Assembly (NCBI RefSeq): GCF_032884065.1
Contig: NC_088866.1
Location: forward strand, 58,921,866 to 58,985,865
Source of the DNA: Artemia franciscana
Lineage: Eukaryota > Arthropoda > Branchiopoda > Anostraca > Artemiidae
Direction: 5' to 3'
DNA: 64,000 nt
Under the pieces are notes generated by a model that made no database searches, was not told the origin of the DNA, and worked only from the letters and a program-made list of their open reading frames with translations. Below are positions 1-12,115 of the stretch, in pieces. The translations under genes were made by a program, and so were the position numbers. Within the stretch, counting starts at the first letter, position 1; each line of letters begins with the position of its first letter.

Positions 1-2460
1 CAAATGTGCCAAGCAAAGAGTCCAAGAACCAAAAGAGAATTTTTATTAGACTTTGGTAATGGCAGCAAGAAACATTTCAAAAATGGCTGAAAAAATGTGT
101 CGATAAAGCTATTTCCCTATTTAATACGATTCATGATAAAGAATTCTGAAAAGAGAAAACTGAAGATTCTATTGGTACAGCTTGTTTATGTATCATTCGT
201 CGAATATGTCCATGCCAAGACCTTTACAAGAAGTTTGTCGTGTTCCCAATGCTTATAAAATAGAAATTGCTAAGATTTGCAAGTTGATACTCCAGAAGAA
301 GTTTCTTCTTTATCAAATTTAATAGATTTGTAACAAATTTCACTCTTAGAATTCAATTGAAATGCTGTTTCTTGCAAAGCAAAATATCACATCTGAAACT
401 GCATCTTTCTTCCCCTTCAACTGACTGGATTAATTGGGTTATAATATATATAGAAATTGAGAATCAGAGGTCAGAATTTGCTACGAAATGTCTTTTGCAA
501 TATTCTACTGCCTTCAGTTCAGTACCTGTTTTGCTTTTTATCTTAGTCAACGTGGCTTTTTCAATCCAAAAAGGTGTATCTGACGGATCACTCAAAAGGC
601 ACCAAAACAATCATTAGCTAATAAAGTGTATCCAAAGGACTAATCATAAGCTTGCATCTTCACCACTCTTATCACATGAGCTATCGCTATTATCAGTTGA
701 CATTTGCTGTAATTTTTGTAAAGAGGTTTTGAAAGCATTTCTTTTTTGCAGTTTTGGCAAAAAATGCCTGAGTGTGACTTGAATTCAAACTAAAGTGGTT
801 CATATGCTAGTTTACTGACTTTCTAAATGAAAACAGAAAATGAGGAGATAAGTGTCTGTTATTACTTTTCTTTTGTTGAAAAACAATGTGTATGCACAAA
901 AACTACTAAATTACATTTTGGAAACAGTGTAAATACAGATAAATCAAAGTTCTAGAGAAAATAATCAAGGCTTTCCTGTAAAAAAAAAAGGATACACTGT
1001 TCAGGAACGGAACAGCCGAAAGCTGCACATATTAAGATTTTTACTGCTAGCATACTAGATATATGGCGGGATCCTAAATGAAGAGGATGGTTTTAGATTT
1101 TATTTTATATATGCCTCTTATTTTTCGTCTTGTTCTTTGCCTTTATCTTAATTCTGTTGATTTAGTGAATAAATTAGATATTTAACTAAGCCAAAGCACA
1201 CTCGTCAGCTGATTTTTTTTTATTATGGACTATGCTTGTTTATTTCATTTTTTTTGTAAAAAAATGAAAACACTGGAATTAAAAATGTTGGGAGATAGCA
1301 CAATATGTAGAAATATGTCCGAAGTGGTAGCTGGACGGCATAAAAAAGTTGTATTTTGTAAAATGATTTGGATACGTAACAGAACAGTTAATATTAAAAA
1401 AGAATATGAAAGATTGATAAGCTGGTGGAAATTAATGAAGTTAGATTGTCGGAGTTGTAAAAATAAACTATTAATATAACATCATAATAAACAACAAGTC
1501 AACTATGAAGTGAAATTTCTGGACACCCTTACTAAATAATTAGGAGAAAATTTTAATTATTAACTATCCGTTGAGAGTAACTCTATAGGTAAGTTTATAA
1601 AAGACCCAAACTTCACGGACATTTGAAGGAAAAATTTCCATGTCATGATGGAAAATGGACTAAGTACTATATCAGTGACGGGGAGAATATTAAAGGGTCG
1701 CATTGCGGCAATCTAATAAAGAGCAACCCTAACCTAAAGCCCTCAATTTGACATTTCCAAACTTTGTTTTTTTTTTCTAATTGTTTAAATTTATTTTTAA
1801 CTGAAAACTATATGTGTCTTGCACAGTCACCAAAAAAAACTTAAACAAAGCGCAACGCGAATATTTGAAGTATTTGTTTCACAGAAGTAAATATCAAATG
1901 TCGACAAGCCTAATTCAAATCATGGTCGAACTTGCGTCTCGCTTATTCGGTTTGTCCAATGAAGAAGATTTAAAATACAAAAAGAAAATGTGAAAACACT
2001 AGACACAGACATAAATACAAAGCTACATGTACAAAAATAGAAGAGAGTATAGTGAACAATCAAAAGGGCAAAATAAAGACGATTTCCAAAAAACCAAAAT
2101 TCAAAAACCGTCAACATCATGAATCATTTAAAAAACGAAGTTGATAGAGTGATTTCTGAGTCAAGTTTAATGATGATGTCAGTTGATATAGTTACAATTT
2201 CATTGTTAAACCTAGCTACCGATGTCAGTAAGTTCGAGTTCGCACTATTTGAACTAACGGGAGGAACCTGTCCAACGACTTAGAAGACCCCTCTTTCTTG
2301 AAAAATATTCTAGATGAAAGAAAATCCCAAAGAAAATTTGATCTTGATTTGCTAGTAGAACCAGAAGTTGCAAACATATTTTTATATTATACTAAATTGA
2401 AAGTGCATATCATCAACATTAATGAACAACTTTTCGCAGTAGTAAAAATTCCTCTAATAA
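1..2460. other. AT-rich sequence without a recognisable gene
   Basis: I see no conserved domain, splice-consistent exon or repeat family here that I can name. The longest open frames (357-617 and 1225-1479 on +, 1920-2120 on -) are under 90 codons, rich in Phe, Lys and Ile as expected of AT-rich noncoding DNA, and lack recognisable motifs. The stretch 2110-2270 reads as about 50 open codons on + and faintly recalls reverse-transcriptase text, but not enough to name. Confidence 0.5.
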
Positions 2461-2461
2461 G

Positions 2462-2999
2462 TCAACAGTCCATATAAAACTTATGTCTGTATCTTCCAAT
2501 ACAGACAGAAACAGACCTTACAGACACAGACAGGTCTGCATCTTCAGACAAAGACACAGACAATGTTCGTCTTGCTGAATTTGTACTCTTCATCATTGGC
2601 ACCATTTTGCATTGGCGTGGTCGGTTCGAAAGTTGTTTCAAAAGAAGTTTTAGTATCTATCGCTTGATTTTCTGGTAAACATGTGGAAAGTATTAATTGG
2701 GCTTATTCAAGTTTGTTTTACAATACTACAATTATTTTGGCTCAACTGATCGAGAATCAAAAAGAAAAAGATCTATTGGACGATTTTATTCATTGCATCT
2801 TTTCTGGCTGAAATATCCATTTGGTTTCAGGCTGTAAATTTCCAGCGCGAGACTCTCATATTGGAGCATGACTTACTCATGATGTACTTTTTTTTCCTTA
2901 TTCTCTTGTTTTCAACTGTTCATATGCTTTTCATGATAGGAAATGACCAGAAATTGTCAGCACAAGTTTGTTATTTCCACATCCTAGCTTTTGTCGTAG
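2462..2999 (+). pseudogene. Upstream, dead copy of the 201-codon membrane-protein gene
   Basis: This stretch is nearly identical to 3129-3669, including about 220 bp of upstream sequence rich in CAGACA/TGTCTG words and the start of the reading frame. Its ATG at 2681 corresponds to 3361. The frame breaks at codon 23 (TGA at 2747-2749, where the downstream copy reads GGACCG after Leu-Asn). Similarity to the second copy stops near 2999, so the 3' half of the gene is missing. It is a truncated tandem duplicate that cannot make the full protein. There is a small length difference in the CAGACA-rich part. Confidence 0.8.
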
Positions 3000-3360
3000 C
3001 TTAGGTTCCGAAGACATAATTCAGGCTTCAATTAACGCAAATACTAATTGCACATAGGTTTTGTTTGTAAGAATCAGAGTCAAATTAAGAATTGGTCAAG
3101 ATTTACTAAAATTGACAATGAAACCAATCAACAGTCCATATAAAATTTATGTATCTGTATCTTCCAATATAGAAAGAGACAAACCTTACAGACACAGATA
3201 GACGACACAGACAGGTCTGCGTCTTCAGACAAAGACACAGACAATGTTCGTCTTGCTGAATTTGTACTCTTCATCATTGGCACCATTTTGCATTGGCGTA
3301 GTCGGTTCGAAAGTTGTTTCAAAAGAAGTTTTAGTATCTTTTGCTTGATTTTCTGGTAAC

Positions 3361-3966
3361 ATGTGGAAAGTATTAATTGGGCTTATTCAAGTTCGTTTTA
3401 CAATACTAAAAATATTTTGGCTCAACGGACCGAGAATCAAAAAGAAAAAGATCTATTGGACGATTTTATTCATTGCATCTTTTCTGGCTGAAATATCCAG
3501 CTGGTTTCAGGCTGTATATTTCCAGCGCGAGACTCTCAGATTGGAGCATGACTTACTCATGATGTACTTTTTTTTCCTTATTCTGTTGTTTTCAACTGTT
3601 CATATGCTTTTCATGGCAGGAAATGACCGGAAATTGTCAGCACACGTTTGTTATTTCCACGTCCTAACTTTTGTCGGCATTTTTATTTCTATTGTTTACT
3701 GTTGCGAACAGAAATTGAACGGGGAGGGAAGTATTGCCTTCAAACGACAAAGTGCATATTGGCTTGGAAGTTTCATGGTTATGTCCCTCAGTTTCAACAT
3801 CTTTTTGGTTATGGCCCACCTACAAATGGTAAATGAAGAACCTTTGACAAATTTTATGCACGGTGTCCAAGGTGGACATTTTTTAAAATGTCCAATTTAT
3901 TTCGTATATGGATTCATCATTTTTTATCAACTGAATATGTATTGGCACTTTTTCTTTGCCCATTAA
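3361..3966 (+). CDS. Hypothetical multi-pass membrane protein, 201 aa
   Basis: An intact 201-codon frame with about five hydrophobic segments: residues about 32-50, 66-85, 93-115, 132-153 and 177-200. Short basic loops lie between them (for example RIKKKK near residue 25), which suggests a polytopic membrane protein. I do not recognise the family and assign no function. The start is the first ATG in the frame and is conserved in the truncated upstream copy at 2681, where the preceding 200 bp is conserved too. It could be a whole intronless gene or one exon of a larger gene. The stop codon is followed within about 25 bp by the 5' part of a LINE, so any native 3' UTR has been displaced. The open frame beside a decayed twin argues for some constraint, or for a recent duplication. 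Confidence 0.45.
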   Translation: MWKVLIGLIQVRFTILKIFWLNGPRIKKKKIYWTILFIASFLAEISSWFQAVYFQRETLRLEHDLLMMYFFFLILLFSTVHMLFMAGNDRKLSAHVCYFHVLTFVGIFISIVYCCEQKLNGEGSIAFKRQSAYWLGSFMVMSLSFNIFLVMAHLQMVNEEPLTNFMHGVQGGHFLKCPIYFVYGFIIFYQLNMYWHFFFAH

Positions 3967-4689
3967 GTGAAGCATGTGAACCATTGTAATTCTTTTCTTA
4001 TGGGTTCCCCGAATTATTGTATGGATGTAGGGGGCTTCCCCCAGGCCACTCAGCGCGTCGCTCAGGTGGCGGATAGGGGAAAGTTCTACAGATATGTAGG
4101 AAACCTTCATAGAAGGCGCGGACCAAGAGAGGACCTAGTTCCTGGGGGTTCATAATTGAAACTGGGACACTCTCGCCCGGGGGTTAGAAATACAGGCGGA
4201 GGAGAAGGTCCCTCTGATGTACACCCTGCAGGGCCCACCAGCGTGTGGACATGTCCCGGCGGTTACACACCTTCCCCCAGAAATGGCAAAAATTGCTCGG
4301 CGTGGCAGACCACCGAACGGGAGGATCCCTTCCTAGAGGGACAACTGTGAAGGGCAGACGATCCAGCTTCATGAACAATGGCCCCTGCTAAGGGTAGAGA
4401 GGAGCGGCAAACCGCTACCCCGACAAATTAGCCAAGAAACTCCTTCTCTTAAATACAAATTATGAAAATGTTGAATAAGAAAATGAGAACTCGTGCTACC
4501 GTGTCCGGGGTAACCGACAGTATGAGACCAAGAATTGTAAATTGCGACAATGAAAATGATGATAATGTTGATAATGATGAGAATGAAAATGATTTTGTTA
4601 CCGCGTCCGGGGCAACCGACGATCATTTATCCGATATGACGACTCTCTAGTCGGAAAAGACTTCGTTTATCCTAACCCTAAAAACACAT

Positions 4690-5500
4690 CTCTCACTAGG
4701 AACGTTAAACTTACGCAAATTAGCCAAACCAGGAAAAAGGGAACTAGTCCAAAACGAGATGAACCGTTACCGCTGGGACATTGTTAGACTTTCTGAGACT
4801 CACCTTCCCTCCCCAGGAATAGAAAGAATAAACGACATCACGCTCATCACGTCTGGAAGAAGTGATGGAGTTCACAGCCAAGGTGTCGGTTTCCTACTCT
4901 CCAAGCAAGCCAAACAGTCACTTCTTACCGTCCACCCTGTCTCTGAACGTATTATCACCGTTCGTCTGAAAGGAACCATTGCCTAGATGACCATAATCCA
5001 AGTTTACACCCCAGACTCGTCCCGGAATGACCAAAAAGCCGAAGAATTCTACAGCCAACTCCAACATACCGTTGACACGGCTCCCAAGAAAGATGTTCTG
5101 TTCGTGATTGGGGACTCCAACGCCATTATCGGACACTCAAATGATGGATTTGAAGACGTCATGGGCAAGTTCGGGCATGAGCGGCAAAACCATTAGGGGT
5201 GAAATGCTCATCGACTTTTGTCGAGATAACAAACTTTTCATAATGAACACCATGTTCCGTCATAGAGAACGAAGGAAAGTTACTTGGAGATCCCCTGACG
5301 GCCGAACTGCAAACATGATTGACTACATAATTGTCGGCAAGCGATGGAAATCATCAGTACTGAATACAGTCTCCAGAGCCGGTGGCGACTTCGACTCGGA
5401 CCACGTTCTAGTCATGTCTGAGCTCTGTTTGCGTATTCGAAAGCCCCAACAGCTTAAGAAAAGCTTACCAAGACATCGTGTCGACCTGCTGAAAAACATA
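4690..5500 (+). pseudogene. AP-endonuclease domain of the LINE (broken)
   Basis: The domain opens with LGTLNLRKLAKPGKRELVQ (about 4696-4755), the usual N-terminal block of APE endonucleases (family form GTWNVRTL...GKL..V..EM). It continues through WDIVRLSETHLP, IIQVYTPDSS, GDSNAIIG and DYIIVGKRW to SDHVLVMSEL near 5400, which contains the SDH motif. APE endonucleases nick target DNA to prime reverse transcription. Defects: a TAG at 4984-4986 just before the QVYTP block, and a frameshift near 5165-5190, after which the second half of the domain continues in another frame. The active-site text is otherwise well preserved, so decay is moderate. Confidence 0.85.
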
Positions 5501-5538
5501 GAACAAGGAACAGGTATAGATCAACACTCTCAAACAAG

Positions 5539-7610
5539 TTGTCAAGAATCCAACCCATGGAAGCTCCAACAGCACAAGAAATTGACCGATTGGTCGACAA
5601 AAGCGCATCCATCATGAGAGAAACTGCTAGTGAAATCCTGGGAATTCACACCCATTCAGATAAACCGTGGATCACCCCCGAAATTATTGATCTATGTGTG
5701 CAGAAGCGCGTCCATGCTAACAAGGTAGATCGACAAAGCAAGGACGAGTACAAGAGGCTGAAACGCCTTGTAGAAAAAAAAATCCGGCAAGCTCTACGAC
5801 ACTACGTCAATGATAAATGTCGTGAGTGTGAAGAAGCCTTTCAAAAAGGCAATAGCCACTTCAAGTACAAGAAAGTCCGTGAACTGTCAAAAAAGAAGTC
5901 ATTACTGTTACACTGCCGCTCCTACACTGTTAGATAAACACGGGCTCCAAATCACGGACTCCCAGGCAAGACGAGAACATTGGAAGGATCACTTCAGAGA
6001 AAAACTGAACCCCGCAATAACGCCCGACCCGAACATCTTACTATCTTTCCCATTACCGCAGTACCCAGTAGACCCAAGCCCTCCCCCACTAAGAGATGAA
6101 GTACTCTCAGCAATAAAATCTCTAAAAATTAATAAAGCCCCAGGCCCGGATGGTATTCAGTCAGAACTATTAAAAGCAGGCCCAGAAGAACTAGTCGATA
6201 TCTATCACAAAGTCATAACAAGTGTCTGGGAAACGGGCCATTTCCCCAGATCTTGGGCGAAAGCCACCATCGTCCCCCTTTTTAAAAAGGGGGAAAAGGG
6301 CGACTGTAACAACTACAGACCAATAAGTTTAACTAGCCAACCGGCGAAGATTCTTACGAAAATACTCCTTGACCGTATGAAATCTCTGACAAACCATATC
6401 TTAGGGGAATACCAAGCAGGCTTTCGAAAAGACCGCTCCACCATAGACCAGATTTTCTCCACTCGGCAAATTATGGAGAAGTATATCGAGTTTGCGAAAG
6501 AGTTGCTACTACTCTTCATTGATTTCAAGCAGGCGTTTGACTTGATATGGCGAGAAGGATTATGGTACATCCTGCTACACTATGGAGTCCCTGAAAACAT
6601 AGTAATCCTGATCAAGAGACATGTATTCACATTTCGTCAGCCAAGTCCAAACGCCCGAGGGATTGACAGAGGGGTTTCTGACATAGGCGGGCGTTCTTCA
6701 AGGTTGTCTCTCGTCACCCCACCTGTTTAACCTATTCCTCAACGCAGCGCTATCATTTGCCGAGACTGTTGACGGTGCAGAAATTGGAGGGAAGCTTATC
6801 GATAAATTGGCATACGCAGATGACATCGAAAAATTCAACAGTCAAGAGCATCTACTCCAAGCTGACACCGACGAACTAGTGTCGGCAACCGAGGCTTTTG
6901 GGATGGTGGTTAACACAGCCAAAACTAAGGTTATGCGGCTGTCTGGAGACCCTACTCTAAGAATCGTGCAGCTAACAATAAAAGGAGAGCCAGTAGAAAA
7001 TGTTGAATCCTTCGTCTACCTAGGGAGCCTCTTAACTTCTGATAACGACTGCTCGAAATTGAACAAACGAAGACTTGGTCTGGCAAGCGCCAGCTTCAAG
7101 AACCATTTGTTAATCTGGAAAATCAAGACTGTCAACTTCTCTGAAGGTGCGACTCTTCAACTCCCTCATAATCCCAATTGCTTTATGCTCAAGCGAAACT
7201 TGGTCAATAAAGGCTGACGATGAGCGAAGAATCTTCCCATTTGAAACTAAATGCCTTAGACGCATTGCAGGGATCCCCTACATTGACCGAGTCTCAAATG
7301 GAGACCTCCGAAAACTACTCAGTTGTCCCCGCACCATCATGGACCGGGTCAGAAACCAGCAACTCCGCTGGCTTGGCCATATCCAGTGAATGTCTGCCAA
7401 CCAGATCCCACAAATCACATTCGAAGGTCGGGTTCACAGCAGAAGCCCCAGAGGCCGACCTCGTAAGAGATGGACCGACAACTTACAGCCCAATAACCTC
7501 CCCCAGCCACTTCATCTAGCACCAGATAGATCGAACTACCGTCGCCAAATCCATCATTTGTTAAGAAGAGAAGAAGCCCCAATACAGCCAAAAAGGCCGG
7601 ACGGGACTTG
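5539..7610 (+). pseudogene. Reverse transcriptase region of the LINE (broken)
   Basis: The linker (5539-5937) and RT lie in different frames. Visible RT blocks: KAPGPDGIQSELLKAG (near 6130), a KKGEKGDCNNYRPISLTS block (near 6290), YQAGFRKDRSTIDQIF (near 6410), the motif A core FIDFKQAFD (near 6520), and the motif C core AYADD (near 6812), followed by VYLGSLL (near 7017). The C-terminus has LRWLGHI (near 7365) and a GRPRKRW block (near 7455), typical of this class of LINE. Frameshifts occur near 5810-5935, 6720-6800 and 7050-7150. TGA at 7387-7389 stands where related elements usually carry Arg, as expected from CpG decay of CGA. Function when intact: target-primed reverse transcription in the nucleus. 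Confidence 0.85.
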
Positions 7611-7628
7611 AGTCAAGTAAGTCAAGTC

Positions 7629-8625
7629 TTTTATGGTGAAATTTCTGTTTTCATCTTGTAATTGCAAATTATGGTCTGAGTATTTTGAGGCAATAAAGCT
7701 CAACATTAGTTTCTAAAAATTGTGCAACTATAAAAATCACAATTTTGTTAGGCGTCTTAAAGTAGCAAATAAAGTTGGTTTACAGCACAAAGATGTATAT
7801 TTTTAGCTATATACAAGAATGATTCATCACTTCCCTTGAAGAACTATTCTCTTTTTTACGCTGAATAGATAGGTGCCCTACAATAGTGAAGATTCAAAAC
7901 TGAAGTTGTAGCTTTGCCATTTTGTTGTTTACAAAACTGAAAAATTTGGCCTTAACCAGGCAATAAAAATTTTGTTTTTATCTTGTTTCTTTTTTTATAT
8001 TAATTCTTTTCTTTTATGATTTGCCTTTGCATTTGTCGATGCTTTAAAAAATTTGACTAATCATTTTTGTAATATTTGTTCATCAAACTTCGTATGCACT
8101 CTTTTTTGTACAGATCTGTATTTGCATCACTGTGTGGTTCTAAATCTTTCACCTATATTCAAAAAACCTTGTTTATTTAGGGTGATTTTGGGGGACCCCT
8201 CATGAATCAGGCACATAATAACTTCATACAGATTGGTGTCATATCTTCAAAACTGTGTGCTGATTCGAATGCATGTTGTAAGAGGCAATCGACCAGCATA
8301 TAAATATAACTGAGTTGCTAGATTTCATTAAGGACTCCACAGAGGTAAGACAAATATTCAAATCATATCGAGTTGAATTTTTTTTTTCCAGAACATAAGA
8401 TCAATGTAAAAACAAGTAACAATAAGCTTGCATCTCATAAAAAAAATGTGAAATTCAATAAAATCTTTATCTTTAGATTCCATGGCTAGAAAAAAAAGTT
8501 TAAGGTTCTTATGGGAAGGGTGGTTGGATAATCTTTGAAGGGGGCTCATTGAATGGACATCAAAAGTCATAGAGCCTTTTTTAAATTTTGGCGTCTCAGT
8601 TTCTGATTTTTTTTAATAGATATTA

Positions 8626-8691
<66 letters not shown>

Positions 8692-9810
8692 AAAAATTAC
8701 GCAGCGAAGGAATATATGAACATAATAAACAGTAACGAATTTTAAGAAAATCTAATTTTTTGGGAACATTAGTCTGAAGGATGAGGACATCATTCTACAA
8801 CGGGAAGGGGGAAATTTGACATTAAAAATTTTGATTCTTCTGCGATAAAAAAATGAAATTTGTTACTTGGCAACCCGATGTCTAAATAGTAAAAATTAAG
8901 CAGAAAAATATCATAAAAGTAATAAAAAAGTTAACATAATAGAAAAAACATTTTTTACTGCCTCGTGACTTCAGCAGAGTTCATGACGAGTTTCCCAAGC
9001 AAATGTTCATTACATGCCGAATATATGCTCCATAACTTCGAGCAAACGTCAAATAAATTTTGAAGTATCTTCCTTTAATTTAAATCTGCGTCCTGCTAAT
9101 ATCACAATAAGACGATACCTAATTAGGAGTATAATTCCAAAATCATGAAATCCTGGTTCATGGGGAACCAAATTGAGAAAACGTAGGATTCTGTTTAGGG
9201 ATCAGGTTAGACGGAGGTCAAATATCCCAAAACAAGTTAATATATACGAAAAAGATGGAATGTTTATAAGTCAGTCAATGCCGAGACTCAGTTACTGAAG
9301 TGCTCCTTAATAGAGACAATATTTTGCTTATAAGACTGTGTTCATGTGTGTTCCAATACACAAATTGTTGAAGTGCATCAAGCAGACAATTTGTACGTAA
9401 GTACTGAAATAAAATTCATTGTTCATTATTATATCGTTTTTATTTATGAATCCAGACACCAGGCATAATTCCCTCGGTCTTTAAAGACGCTCTGTAGGAA
9501 ATCTATATGATAAGGTAAGAGGTAAGACTTATGCACCCCTAAGATGATTCTGTTACCAAGTATATTGATCATTACTATTAGTGTCCCTCAGTCCTAATCC
9601 CTCGCCTATTTTACTCCCATGGTGTAATCTTAATTTGAATGACCCATATGTTAAATCAACAATAAGCCTCCTGCAAAACTATTTCAATAAACCACCTTAG
9701 GAATTTTAGGGTGGCAAAAGATAACGCATGTGGTTCAGGAGCCACTCAAAACCTTATAAACAAGTAAGGATTCTTTTATTGGTTGATTTTCTTTGATTTA
9801 TAGTCTAAAG
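7629..9810. other. Intergenic AT-rich stretch, no gene seen
   Basis: No domain or plausible exon was found. It contains an AT dinucleotide run (listed separately) and several poly-T/poly-A tracts. A candidate poly(A) signal, AATAAAG, lies near 7690, shortly after the LINE tail; it could belong to the gene that the LINE displaced. The segment 9255-9420 (a short run with a GTAAGT-like donor near 9395 and AATAAA near 9410) could be an old exon or an LTR end, but nothing confirms either. Confidence 0.4.
8627..8687. repeat. (TA)n microsatellite, about 61 bp
   Basis: An uninterrupted TA dinucleotide run seen directly in the sequence. It is one of three long AT/TA runs in the window. Confidence 0.97.
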
Positions 9811-9811
9811 A

Positions 9812-10230
9812 TACTCGGCATTGTGTAGTGACATGCTTGAGAAGTGCGGTATAAGTGGGAGACTTGATGCCCACTTAATTGGACAATATGTCTTGGCTTT
9901 TTCTACAAATGGCCGTGACTTGACTTTTCCCACAACTATTCCATTTTCAATTCAAAATTCTTTTTTTCAATTCAGTATAGTTGAAAATTTTCAAGGAAAC
10001 TAGTGTCAACCAGCGTGTGTTCCCCGGGGAGACCCTTAAACAATGTTGACTCTAGTTCGGCATTGTGCAGTGACATGCTTGAGAGGCGTAGCATAAGTGG
10101 GAGACAGTAACAACGGCAATCAAAGGGGTAAAATTAACCTTGACGTGATGCCCATTTAATTGGACAATCTGTCTTGGCTTTTTCTACAAATGGCCATGAC
10201 TTGAGTTTTCCCACAACTATTCCATTTCAG
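9812..10230 (+). repeat. Two direct copies of an about 150-bp segment
   Basis: The segment starting CGGCATTGTG at 9815 recurs at 10057. Both carry the words GTGACATGCTTGAGA, AATTGGACAAT and TTTTTCTACAAATGGCC. The second copy has an extra stretch of about 40 bp near 10106-10146. Both read as a related peptide (AFSTNG.DL.FPTTIPF) in one frame. The segment sits directly upstream of the Helitron remnant and is probably part of it or of a local rearrangement. Confidence 0.8.
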
Positions 10231-10572
10231 TCATCTAAAACACAAACTGAAGTCTATGATAGTATGTTTGTTTGCTCATGGGACAAACCACAAAAAAAAA
10301 CAAGAAAGAGAATGTATGATATTACTCGTACAGATAAGGAGAGGTACATCAATGATTGCATTTCCTCATTGTTGGTAGCCAATTTTTCAAATGTTGATTA
10401 TGATGTTCAGTTGTTGGTCATATCGGCTCCAAGTTTACCAAACTATATAACAGACTGCATGACGAAAGGTGAAAAGTTAGAAATTGATGAGACATGGGAA
10501 GAAGTGAATAATGCGTACAAAGGTCTGGGCAGATGGGCTACGTCATTTCTATTAAAGTCAGTTGTCAAATGA
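10174..10572 (+). pseudogene. Helitron-associated open frame upstream of the helicase
   Basis: 132 codons without a stop. Visible blocks: a basic patch KPQKKTRKRMYDI (about residues 43-55), and an acidic block ETWEEVNNAYKGLGRW (about 109-124). I do not recognise a domain. It runs directly into the degraded helicase start (LNSLNLDQKIIVDRII read in another frame from about 10575), so it probably represents the part of the Helitron protein between the Rep region and the helicase. Its 3' part is duplicated in tandem in the next repeat. The second Helitron copy has a different sequence at this position. Not likely to be a host gene. Confidence 0.4.
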
Positions 10573-10890
10573 ATTAAATTCCCTTAATTTAGATCAGAAG
10601 ATAATTGTTGACAGAATTATAGGCAACCTAAAAAATGCAATAATGATGTTCAATTATTGGTCATATCGGCTCCAAGTTGCCAAACTATATAACAGACTGC
10701 ATGACAAAAGGTGAAAAGTTAGAAATTGATGAGACATGGGAGGAAGTGAATAATGCATACAAAGGTCTGGGCAGATGGGCTACGGCATTTCTATTAAAAT
10801 CAGTTGTCAAATGACTTCAATTCCCTTAATTTAAATCAGAAGATAATTGTTGACAGAATTATAGGCAACCTAAAAAATGCAATAATGACA
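10404..10890 (+). repeat. Tandem direct duplication, period about 241 bp
   Basis: 10404-10644 is repeated as 10645-10890 with few differences; both begin GATGTTCA.TTGTTGGTCATA (allowing mismatches) and end in AAAAAATGCAATAATGA. The duplication covers the end of the 132-codon frame and the first residues of the helicase region. Confidence 0.9.
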
Positions 10891-12115
10891 AGGTCATCAC
10901 ACTGATAGTGTCTGAATTTGGGGAAACTGTGAAGTCATGAGTAATTAGCGTACTTAGAAGGTTCATTTGTCAGGAATTCGCGAGGGGGATTTTCCAGTTT
11001 TTGTTATGGTCGCAACTGGATTTCCCGCTCATAGTATAAAGGGTGTTACCATTCATCGGTGTTTAAGTCTGCCATTTGAACAGCAGAGAAATGCAAAGTA
11101 TGCATCGTTATCCACCAAACAATTGCTGATAATTAATAAATTACTTGGACGAAAACGAATTTTCATTATAGATGAAATAAGCAAAATTTTGTCTTTGATT
11201 CTGATGTATATTCATTTGCAATGAACGTGATTAAATCTAATAGTTTCCCAATAGGAAATTCCAACTTTGTTTTCTTTGGATATTTTCTTCAATCAAGACC
11301 CGTGTCAGTAAATCCACCTTTTATTCCTCTTACTCGTCTAGAGATTACAAATAGACTTGAATCCATGACATCCTTTAATCTATAGCAAGAATTTTATTAT
11401 GATAAGCTGACAGTCAACATGAAGCAAAGAAAAGACAAGCACTATGCAGATACTCTTGCAAACATAAGGCTAGGAATTTGTGAAGAACAGCATCTCCGGT
11501 GTCTTTCAACACGAAAATTTAGATGTATGTCGTAAGCCACCTCAGAAAAAAACTACGAAATTATATTGTCATTTGTGTAAGGAAGGCAAAGTGCCGGTTA
11601 CTTTGAAGCACACAAACAATAAATGTATACAAATAAACAAAACACTGCTAAAGGAAACGAGCTCAAAACATCTTAAACTGACTGCCGTAGATTTTCTTTC
11701 TTCTGTGGCAAGAAATAAAAGGATTGAAGAAGAAGCAGCAAAAAGCTTTTTAAGCTTTTCCGATGACAGCAAACGAAGAGCTGGTACATTAACAAAATTG
11801 GTATTATTTAATGATGCAAGAGTAATGCTTCAAAGAAACATTGCTATAGATAGAGACTTAGTAAACGGATCTATGACGTACGTCTAAGGGTTTAAAAGTA
11901 TCCCATCTGGTGAAATAGTTAAATGTTTTTGTTTAATTTGACGGTCAAGAACAGTTGAGTAGCATAAGCCGTGGTACAGTTAAATTTTGAAATGTTCAAA
12001 GAGGTTTATTCTACTAGAAAACAGTTTCCATTGCAACTAGCATTTGCAATTACTACTCACAGGCCCCAAGGCCTCCACTTGGAATATGCTATCGTCAATG
12101 TAGGAAGTGTAGGAA
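10575..12115 (+). pseudogene. Helitron Pif1-like helicase, broken copy 1
   Basis: Fragments read in order as a Helitron-type Pif1 helicase: LNLDQKIIVDRIIGNLK (motif Q-like); a Walker A relic SEFGETVKS followed by TGA near 10935 (functional form GxxGTGKS); GDFPVFVMVATGFPAHS, then GVTIHRCLSLPF (11041-11075); the Walker B block FIIDEIS (near 11162); LTRLEI, then SFNL followed by TAG where Trp is expected (near 11375); and YADTLANIRLGI (near 11450). Next come LFNDARVMLQRNI with LVNGSMTYV (to 11887), and finally QFPLQLAFAITTHRPQG (near 12018), the C-terminal signature. Several frameshifts and stops make it inactive. Pif1 helicases unwind DNA during rolling-circle transposition. I did not locate Helitron termini (TC...CTRR with hairpin) with confidence. 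Confidence 0.85.

Larger units (their letters stand above)
3990..7628 (+). mobile_element. Decayed non-LTR retrotransposon (APE + RT, RTE-like)
   Basis: A nearly full-length LINE in sense orientation. A GC-richer 5' leader (about 3990-4680) precedes an apurinic-type endonuclease (about 4690-5450), a linker, a reverse transcriptase (about 6060-6860) and a C-terminal basic region (7350-7480). It ends in a short repeat of AGTCAAGTA type at 7610-7628; a simple-repeat tail rather than poly(A) is typical of RTE-like elements. The base composition is clearly more GC-rich than the surroundings, consistent with an inserted element. The reading frame changes at least five times and has in-frame stops, so it is dead. 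The 5' boundary is a guess; I could not define a target-site duplication. The clade assignment rests on motif style only. Confidence 0.85.

Noticed and set aside
2500-2570. CAGACA/TGTCTG-rich stretch as a CRISPR-like or satellite array
   Set aside because: Units are short and irregular, occur only around the duplicated gene, and the genome is eukaryotic.
9255-9420. Possible LTR fragment or exon
   Set aside because: There is no partner LTR, primer-binding site or coding domain nearby, and no exon partner.
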